Below, one piece after another: positions 58,738 through 64,000 of a stretch of DNA of 64,000 nucleotides. The notes beneath the pieces were generated by a model. It saw only the letters and a program-made list of their open reading frames with translations, did not search any database and was not told the origin of the DNA. Numbering within the stretch: position 1 is the stretch's first letter; the number at the start of each line of letters is the position of its first letter. Origin of the DNA: VAXT01 sp035318925 (GTDB lineage Bacteria > Actinomycetota > Thermoleophilia > Gaiellales > Gaiellaceae); the NCBI GenBank assembly GCA_035318925.1, contig DATHDS010000003.1:1-64000 (forward strand). Reading direction: 5' to 3'. Both the position numbers and the translations under genes were made by a program.

Positions 58738-58787
58738 CAGGACTGTTACAAGCCCGTGACCGGAGCGTTTCGCGCGGCGAGCACGAT
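58732..58787 (+). promoter_or_regulatory. Three-repeat operator and promoter of the FG-GAP operon
   Basis: CTGTGAC (58732-58738), CTGTTAC (58743-58749) and CCGTGAC (58754-58760) start exactly 11 bases apart. CGTTTC lies at 58766-58771 and CACGAT, a likely -10, at 58782-58787. The first repeat overlaps the kinase stop codon. The block aligns without gaps to 9560-9615. The downstream position after its two-component genes makes the regulator at 56699 the best candidate. Confidence 0.65.
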
Positions 58788-58851
58788 GGGTGCGTCATCC
58801 GGACCCGACAACCGGCGTCGTCATCAGCCGCTTCTCACTGAGAGGAACTCC

Positions 58852-60189
58852 ATGAAGAACGTCGTTCTCAGCGGCATCCTCGTTCTCGGCGGCACCCTTT
58901 GTCTCGCCGCCTCGTCAGCCGGGTCGGCGCCTTCATTCGGGGCCCCGAGGACCTACCCGACCGGAAACGCCCCCGTTTCGGTCGCGATCGGCGACCTGAA
59001 CGGTGACCGGAAACCCGATCTCGCGACCGCGAACAGCACAGCGGGGACCGTCTCGGTGCTGCTGAACGGCGGTGCAGGCGCCCTGCGCCCCAAGGTCGAC
59101 TACGGATCGGGCAACAACCCTCCGTCGGTCGCGATCGGCGATCTAAACGGCGACGGCAAGGGCGACCTGGTCACGGCGAACTGGGCGATGACCGGCCGCT
59201 TCCCCACGAGCAACGTCGCGGTGCTTCTCAACCGGGGCGACGGGACCTTCGCGGCGAAGGTCGATTATCCGACGGGCCTCCGGCCGACGTCGGTCGCGAT
59301 CGGCGACCTCAACGGTGACGGCAAGCTCGACGTGGCCACCGCAGAAGAGGGACACGAGGCAGTCTCGGTGCTCCTCAACATGGGTGACGGCACTTTGCAG
59401 CCCCACGTCGACTACGACACGGGATCGCTTCCCGAGTCGGTTGCGATCGGCGACCTGAACGGAGACGGCAAAGCGGACCTGGCGACGGCGAACAGGTTCG
59501 CGAGCTCCGTCTCGATCTTTCTCAACAGGGGCGATGGGAGTTTCCAGCCGAAGGTCGACTACGAAACCGGATCCAACCCTGACTCGGTGGCGGTCGGCGA
59601 CCTGAACGGAGACGGCAAAGCGGACCTGGCAACGGCGAACGCCGAAGTGAGCACAGTCTCGATTCTCCTTGGCAGAGGCGATGGAAGCTTCTCGGCCAAG
59701 GTTGATTCCGAGGTCGACCGCGTCCCAGCTTCGATCGCGCTCGTCGATCTGAACGGCGACCGCAAGCTGGACGTTGCGACGGCGAACGGCGGCAGCAACA
59801 CCATCACCGTGCTCTCCAATCGCGGCGACTCCCGCTTCGGGTCGAGGACCGAGTTTCGAACGGGGCTCCAACCTGATGGCATCGCGATCGGCGACCTGAA
59901 CGGCGACGGCAAGCCGGACCTGGCCAGCGCAGACGAGGGAGAGAACGCCGTTTCGGTCCTCGCCAACACGATGGTCAACTGCAGGGTGCCGCAGGTGAGG
60001 AAGAAGGCGCTGCCGGCTGCAAAGCGAGCGATCGCGCGCGCCCATTGCCGCGTCGGGAAGATCCGCCGCGCCTACTCGACAACGGTCAGGAAGGGCCGAG
60101 TCAGCTCACAGCGACCGAGGCCCGGCACGGTGCTGCCGAACCGCGGCAAGGTCAACCTCGTCGTCAGCCGCGGACGGAGGGCCTCGTGA
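58852..60189 (+). CDS. Exported seven-repeat FG-GAP propeller with PASTA domain, 1
   Basis: A 445-residue exported protein with a signal peptide (KNVVLSGILVLGGTLCLAAS). Residues ~30-370 contain seven FG-GAP/VCBS repeats of about 48 residues, each with a DLNGDGKxDLATAN calcium-loop motif, which would form a seven-bladed propeller. The C-terminal ~65 residues are a PASTA-like domain with two Cys (NCRVPQVRKKALPAAKRAI, HCRVGKIRRA) ending VNLVVSRGR. It is first in an operon whose genes overlap by a few bases. ATG 58852 follows GAGAGGAA. Confidence 0.88.
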   Translation: MKNVVLSGILVLGGTLCLAASSAGSAPSFGAPRTYPTGNAPVSVAIGDLNGDRKPDLATANSTAGTVSVLLNGGAGALRPKVDYGSGNNPPSVAIGDLNGDGKGDLVTANWAMTGRFPTSNVAVLLNRGDGTFAAKVDYPTGLRPTSVAIGDLNGDGKLDVATAEEGHEAVSVLLNMGDGTLQPHVDYDTGSLPESVAIGDLNGDGKADLATANRFASSVSIFLNRGDGSFQPKVDYETGSNPDSVAVGDLNGDGKADLATANAEVSTVSILLGRGDGSFSAKVDSEVDRVPASIALVDLNGDRKLDVATANGGSNTITVLSNRGDSRFGSRTEFRTGLQPDGIAIGDLNGDGKPDLASADEGENAVSVLANTMVNCRVPQVRKKALPAAKRAIARAHCRVGKIRRAYSTTVRKGRVSSQRPRPGTVLPNRGKVNLVVSRGRRAS

Positions 60190-61520
60190 AGTTGCTCGTC
60201 GCACTCACAAGCGGGCTGGTTCTCGCGGGCTCGCTCGGCGTCGTGGCGCTGTTCGCCAGCTCGGCACCTTCGTTCGCCACCGCTCGGAACTACCCAACCG
60301 GACGTGCCCCTTTCTCGGTCGTGATCGGCGACCTGAACGGCGACGGCAAGCCGGACCTGGCAACGGCGAATGCCCTCTCGAACAGCGTCTCCGTGCGTTT
60401 CAACAGGGGCGACGGCAGCTTCCAGGCCAAGCTCGACTACGTAACCGGAAGTTTCCCCACACTCGCCATCGGCGACGTGAACGGCAACGGCAGCCCGGAC
60501 CTGGCGACCGCGAACGTCGACGCAAACACCGTCTCGGTGCTCCTGAACAGGGGCGACGGCAGCTTCCAGGCCAAGACCGACTACGCAACCGGACGCGTCC
60601 CCGAGGCGGTCGCGATCGACGACCTGAACGGCGACGGCAAGCCGGACCTGGCGACCGCGAACGTCGACGCAAACACCGTCTCCGTGCTCCTGAACAGAGG
60701 TGACGGCAGCTTCCAGGCCAACCTCGAGTACGCGACGGGACGCGGGCCTTACTCGATCGCGATCGGCGACCTGAACGGCGACGGCAAACCGGACCTGGCG
60801 ACCGCGAACGAGGGCGCGGACACCGTCTCGGTGCTCACCAATGGGGGCGACGGCAGCTTCCGCGCCAAGCGCGACTATCGAACCGGAAGCGGGCCGTTCT
60901 CGGTCGCCATCGGCGACCTGAACGGCGACCTAAAGCCGGACCTGGCGACCGCGAACTTCGACGCAAACACCGTCTCCGTGATCCTGAACAGGGCCGACGG
61001 CAGCTTCCAGGCCAAGCTCGACTATCGAACCGGACGCATCCCCTGGTCAGTCGCGATTGGCGACGTCGACGGCGACGGCAAGCCGGACCTTGCGACCGCG
61101 AACCGGGAGATCGCGGGCGAGGGTGGTTCGAATACCGTCGCCGTGCTCCTGAACAAGGGCGATGGCAGCTTCCAGGCCAAGCTCGAGTACGCGACGGGAA
61201 GGAGCCCGGTTTCCGTCGCGATCGGTGACCTGAACGCCGACGGCAAGCCGGACCTTGCGACCGCGAACGAAGTCGCCAACACCGTCTCGGTACTCCTCAA
61301 TACGCCGGGCCTCTGCTCGGTGCAGGACGTCAAGCGACAGAAATTGGCGGCCGCGAAGCGGACGATCATGCGCGCCAACTGCCGCGTCGGAAAGATCCTT
61401 CGCGCCTCCTCGAACACCGTCAAGAGGGGTCGCGTGATCTCGGAGAAGCCCAAGCCCGGCACGGTGCTGCCGGGCGACGGCAGGGTCACCCTCGTCGTCA
61501 GCAGCGGGCGCAGGCGTTGA
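60186..61520 (+). CDS. Exported seven-repeat FG-GAP propeller with PASTA domain, 2
   Basis: A 444-residue paralogue of the preceding protein. GTG 60186 overlaps the previous stop by four bases. It has a signal peptide (KLLVALTSGLVLAGSLGVVALF), seven FG-GAP repeats and the same PASTA end (SVQDVKRQKLAAAKRTIMRA, NCRVGKILRA). Blades 2 and 3 are almost identical, with matching DNA 147 bases (49 codons) apart at 60495 and 60642, a sign of recent duplication. Surface adhesion or ligand binding with calcium is the usual role of such domains. Confidence 0.88.
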   Translation: MKLLVALTSGLVLAGSLGVVALFASSAPSFATARNYPTGRAPFSVVIGDLNGDGKPDLATANALSNSVSVRFNRGDGSFQAKLDYVTGSFPTLAIGDVNGNGSPDLATANVDANTVSVLLNRGDGSFQAKTDYATGRVPEAVAIDDLNGDGKPDLATANVDANTVSVLLNRGDGSFQANLEYATGRGPYSIAIGDLNGDGKPDLATANEGADTVSVLTNGGDGSFRAKRDYRTGSGPFSVAIGDLNGDLKPDLATANFDANTVSVILNRADGSFQAKLDYRTGRIPWSVAIGDVDGDGKPDLATANREIAGEGGSNTVAVLLNKGDGSFQAKLEYATGRSPVSVAIGDLNADGKPDLATANEVANTVSVLLNTPGLCSVQDVKRQKLAAAKRTIMRANCRVGKILRASSNTVKRGRVISEKPKPGTVLPGDGRVTLVVSSGRRR

Positions 61521-61522
61521 CC

Positions 61523-62608
61523 ATGCGCGTTCCAAGACTCCTCACACTCGTGTTCGCTGCGGCCGTGGCTCTCCTGGGCGCGACCGCGGCGCAGCCGACG
61601 TCAGGGTCGGGCAAGCGCGTCCTGCGGCTAGCCGCTCCCGTGTCCGGACTCGCCGCTGACGGGTCGGTTGCCGTTACGACGGCCTGCGGGAAACGTGACT
61701 ATTGGTTCTTCGCGTGGAATCCCGTGCGGCAGTCATCCACGCTCTTGGCGCGGAGAGCGTGTGATGAGGGCAATAGTTTCATCCTTGCCCAGGGAGTTGC
61801 GGGGCGTCGCATCGCGTGGGTGCCGTACGACGCTGGAAACGAATCCGAGTCGCGGCTCGTCACGGCGACGATTGGAAGACCGCGGTCGATTACCCCGCTC
61901 ACGGGATTCAGGGTCCATGGCACCGACGACGGTGTTGGCGACTGGGTCGGCAACATCTACGGCGACGGTTCGCTGCTCGTCTTCAACACCTGGTCGGAGT
62001 GCGAGAAGGACCAATACAACGACTCCTGCCCTCCGGGCACTCCGCCGGGTTATCACATCTACAACGAGAACCTTTGGCGCATCGTCGGCCGGCGCAAGCA
62101 GCTCCTCGTGGCCAGCCCGGATGAGCTGACGGTGCTAGCAGTGGCGGCCGGGCGCATCCTCGTCCAGCGCGCCGACGGGTCGCTCGAGATCCGTCGTGGC
62201 TCCGACGGGAACCTCGTGCGCGCATTCCCCTTCCGGCACAGCTACGAGCGCGTCGCAGTGCTCGACGCCTCGGAGCTCGTCGTCCTCGACCGCGTCTCCG
62301 GCCTTCAATGGCGCGTCTACGACCCGGTCTCGGGCGCGCAGAAGCGGGTGCTGCGCGCGCCTAAGGGCGCGATTCCCGCCGACGTCGAGCGTGGGCTCCT
62401 CGTCTACACAGTGGGCCGCGTCGTGCACGTGCAGCGGCTCGCAGACGGTCGGCAGAGGACCTTCGCCGCGCCGGTGCCCAGATCGCGCTACGGCGTCGAG
62501 CCCGTGCTCGCGCAGATCGAGCCCTTCGGACTCCTCTACTCATATCAGGTGCGGCGCCGGGGCCGGGTCCGCTTTGTCCCCTTCAACGAGATTGGCTTCG
62601 GTAGATGA
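61523..62608 (+). CDS. Exported propeller-like protein of unknown function
   Basis: A 361-residue exported protein starting at ATG 61523 two bases after the previous stop. Signal RVPRLLTLVFAAAVALLGATAA. The body has strand-rich segments (SVAVTTACGKRDYWFFAWNP, RIAWVPYDAGNESESRLVTAT, LEIRRGSDGNLVRAFPF) that could be a WD40-like propeller, with a Cys-containing loop (ECEKDQYNDSCPPG). It lacks the FG-GAP motif and the PASTA domain. It lies inside the FG-GAP operon, so it is probably a partner. Confidence 0.75.
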   Translation: MRVPRLLTLVFAAAVALLGATAAQPTSGSGKRVLRLAAPVSGLAADGSVAVTTACGKRDYWFFAWNPVRQSSTLLARRACDEGNSFILAQGVAGRRIAWVPYDAGNESESRLVTATIGRPRSITPLTGFRVHGTDDGVGDWVGNIYGDGSLLVFNTWSECEKDQYNDSCPPGTPPGYHIYNENLWRIVGRRKQLLVASPDELTVLAVAAGRILVQRADGSLEIRRGSDGNLVRAFPFRHSYERVAVLDASELVVLDRVSGLQWRVYDPVSGAQKRVLRAPKGAIPADVERGLLVYTVGRVVHVQRLADGRQRTFAAPVPRSRYGVEPVLAQIEPFGLLYSYQVRRRGRVRFVPFNEIGFGR

Positions 62609-63927
62609 GGAAGCTCGTCGTACTCGCAAGCTTGCTCGTTCTCGCCGGCCTGCTCGGCGCCGCTGCATTGTTCGCCGGCTCGGCGTCTTCGTTCGCCGCT
62701 GCTAGGAGCTATCCAACCGGACGCGAGCCTGACTCGGTTGCAATCGGCGACCTGAACGCTGACGGCAAGCCGGACCTCGTGAGCGCCAACGTCGTTGGCA
62801 CCGTCTCCGTGCTCCTGAACAAGGGCGACGGCAGCTTCGAGGCCAAGCGCGACTACGGAACCCGACCAAACGCTATCGCGGTCGCGATCGGCGACCTGAA
62901 CGGCGACGGCAAGCCGGACCTGGCGATTACGAACGACCTCGACTCCGGCACCGTTTCGGTGCTCATCAACCGCGGCGACGGCACGTTCCGACGTCATGTC
63001 GAGTATGCAGTCGGCGGCCAACCGGCGTCAGTCAGGATCGGTGACCTGAACGCCGACGGCCGACCGGACCTGGCGACCGCAAACGACGGCGCGGACACGG
63101 TTTCCGTGCTCCTGAATAGCGGTGATGGCACCTTTCAGGCTAAGCACGACTACCTGGTCGGAAACGGCCCTTACTCGGTCATGATCAGCGACCTGAACGG
63201 CGACGGCCAGCCGGACCTGGTGACCGGCAACGGCTCGGACGACACCCTCTCCGTCCTTCTGAACAGGGGCGGCGGCAGCTTCCAGGCCAAGCGGGACTAT
63301 GGAACCGGGCTCGGCGCTGGCTCGGTCGCAGTCGGCGACCTGAACGGCGACGGCAAGCCGGATCTGGCGACCACAAGTGGCGCGAGCACCGTCTCCGTGC
63401 TCCTGAACAGGGGCGACGGGAGCTTCCGGGGCAGCCGCGACTATCGAACCGCACTCTTTCCTTACTCGGTTGCGATTGGAGACCTGAACGGCGACGGCAA
63501 GCCCGACCTCGCGACCGCGAACGGCCACCCGACGAACACCGTCTCGGTGCTCGCCAACAGGGGCGACGGTAGGTTCCAGCCCAAGCTCGACTACGCGACC
63601 GGACGCGGCGCTAATGAGGTCGCTATCGGCGACCTGAACGGCGACGGCAAGCCGGACCTGGCGACCGCGAACAGCCGCGCGAACACCGTCTCTGTTCTCA
63701 TCAACACACCAGGTCTCTGCACGGTGCAGAACGTCGAAGGAAAGAGGCTGCCGGTCGCCAAACGGACGATCGCGCGCGCCAATTGCCGCGTCGGGAAGAT
63801 CCGGCGCGCCTGCTCGAAGACCGTCAAGAAAGGCCGCGTGATCTCGGAGAAGCCCAAGCCCGGCACGGTGTTGCCGGGCGGCGGCAAGGTCAACCTCGTC
63901 GTCAGTCGCGGGCGGAGACCCTCGTGA
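62605..63927 (+). CDS. Exported seven-repeat FG-GAP propeller with PASTA domain, 3
   Basis: A 440-residue paralogue. ATG 62605 overlaps the previous stop (ATGA). It has a signal peptide (RKLVVLASLLVLAGLLGAAAL), seven FG-GAP repeats with DLNGDGKPDL-type loops and the PASTA end (VQNVEGKRLPVAKRTIARA, NCRVGKIRRA, VNLVVSRGR). Some loops deviate (DLNADGRPDL, RGGGSFQAK). The next gene begins in its stop codon. Confidence 0.88.
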   Translation: MRKLVVLASLLVLAGLLGAAALFAGSASSFAAARSYPTGREPDSVAIGDLNADGKPDLVSANVVGTVSVLLNKGDGSFEAKRDYGTRPNAIAVAIGDLNGDGKPDLAITNDLDSGTVSVLINRGDGTFRRHVEYAVGGQPASVRIGDLNADGRPDLATANDGADTVSVLLNSGDGTFQAKHDYLVGNGPYSVMISDLNGDGQPDLVTGNGSDDTLSVLLNRGGGSFQAKRDYGTGLGAGSVAVGDLNGDGKPDLATTSGASTVSVLLNRGDGSFRGSRDYRTALFPYSVAIGDLNGDGKPDLATANGHPTNTVSVLANRGDGRFQPKLDYATGRGANEVAIGDLNGDGKPDLATANSRANTVSVLINTPGLCTVQNVEGKRLPVAKRTIARANCRVGKIRRACSKTVKKGRVISEKPKPGTVLPGGGKVNLVVSRGRRPS

Positions 63928-64000
63928 GGATCGCGCTCGTCTTCGCCGGCCTCGTCGTCCTTGCCGGCTCGGTCGGAACCGTCCTCGCCACCCGAGACAA
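63924..64000 (+). CDS. Partial exported protein at the right edge
   Basis: GTG 63924 overlaps the previous stop (GTGA) and opens a frame to the window end: VRIALVFAGLVVLAGSVG and a few more residues, a typical signal peptide. It has the same N-terminal style as the FG-GAP genes before it, so it is probably the fifth gene of this operon. Only 25 codons are visible. Confidence 0.65.
   Translation, partial: MRIALVFAGLVVLAGSVGTVLATRD

Noticed and set aside
58852..63927. CRISPR-like or satellite DNA because of regular 141-147 base periodicity
   Set aside because: The period equals one FG-GAP blade and the reading frame is kept throughout, so it is a protein repeat.
1..64000. tRNA, rRNA, insertion sequence, prophage or CRISPR features
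   Set aside because: No cloverleaf-like segment with a T-loop, no rRNA core sequence, no transposase or integrase, and no regular short repeat with spacers was found by reading.

Overview
The window is a GC-rich chromosome segment, probably from an actinomycetote of the Thermoleophilia type (Gaiella or Solirubrobacter relatives). This assignment is inference. It rests on the high GC content, the frequent GTG/TTG starts, the many 4-base stop/start overlaps, possible leaderless starts, the DUF5995 and DCC proteins, FolE2 and ThyX, a Tad pilus locus without a secretin, and many secreted beta-propeller and PASTA proteins. I saw no rRNA, tRNA, CRISPR array, insertion sequence or phage gene. The region reads as ordinary chromosome with a strong cell-surface emphasis.

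Layout. 0.2-5.5 kb holds a DUF5995/DCC pair, an esterase, a DtxR/MntR-type regulator with an Nramp transporter, a tandem repeat and an SDR. 5.6-14.8 kb holds secreted and membrane proteins: a PQQ-like propeller, a subtilase with a C-terminal PASTA domain, a small exported protein, a cyclase/propeller/solute-binding fusion of 1060 residues and a TolB-like lipoprotein. 14.8-24.0 kb is a nine-gene minus-strand Tad (Flp) pilus operon: pilin, TadE, TadG-like, CpaB, TadZ, TadA, a VWA-TadB fusion, TadC and a long coiled-coil protein. 24.5-33.4 kb holds an M15-type peptidase, a DUF192 protein, a MacB-like ABC exporter, an epimerase, a PLP enzyme, an ABM-like protein and a DUF72 protein. 33.3-45 kb holds ThyX, an ECF sigma/anti-sigma pair with an SDR, two cupredoxin-like exported proteins, two Fe/Mn-SOD family genes, PlsY, FolE2, a degenerate histidine kinase, an Fpg-type glycosylase, an asparaginase and a primary-type sigma factor. 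A frameshifted zinc-ribbon gene and a short zinc-ribbon gene follow. 46-64 kb holds two complete two-component systems with their probable targets, a LolA-like/ABC-2 operon, an L,D-transpeptidase-like gene, an M15C-like peptidase gene, and an operon of FG-GAP/PASTA proteins that runs off the right edge.

Regulation is the most interesting theme. The first two-component system (46.0-48.1 kb, MprAB-like) lies divergent from an HtrA/PepD-like protease. Upstream of that protease are four direct repeats of a TTCTTAG-type heptamer at exactly 11-base spacing. The same four-repeat array precedes the next gene (49525), and a two-repeat version lies between the divergent genes at 52.3 kb. The second system (56.7-58.7 kb) is followed directly by three C(T/C)GTnAC repeats, again at 11-base spacing. 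A copy of this promoter, collinear without gaps over about 55 bases, lies 49 kb away in front of the exported protein gene at 9645, opposite the PASTA subtilase. The window therefore appears to contain two small envelope regulons with readable operators. These operator assignments are inferred from repeat geometry and gene context and have not been demonstrated.
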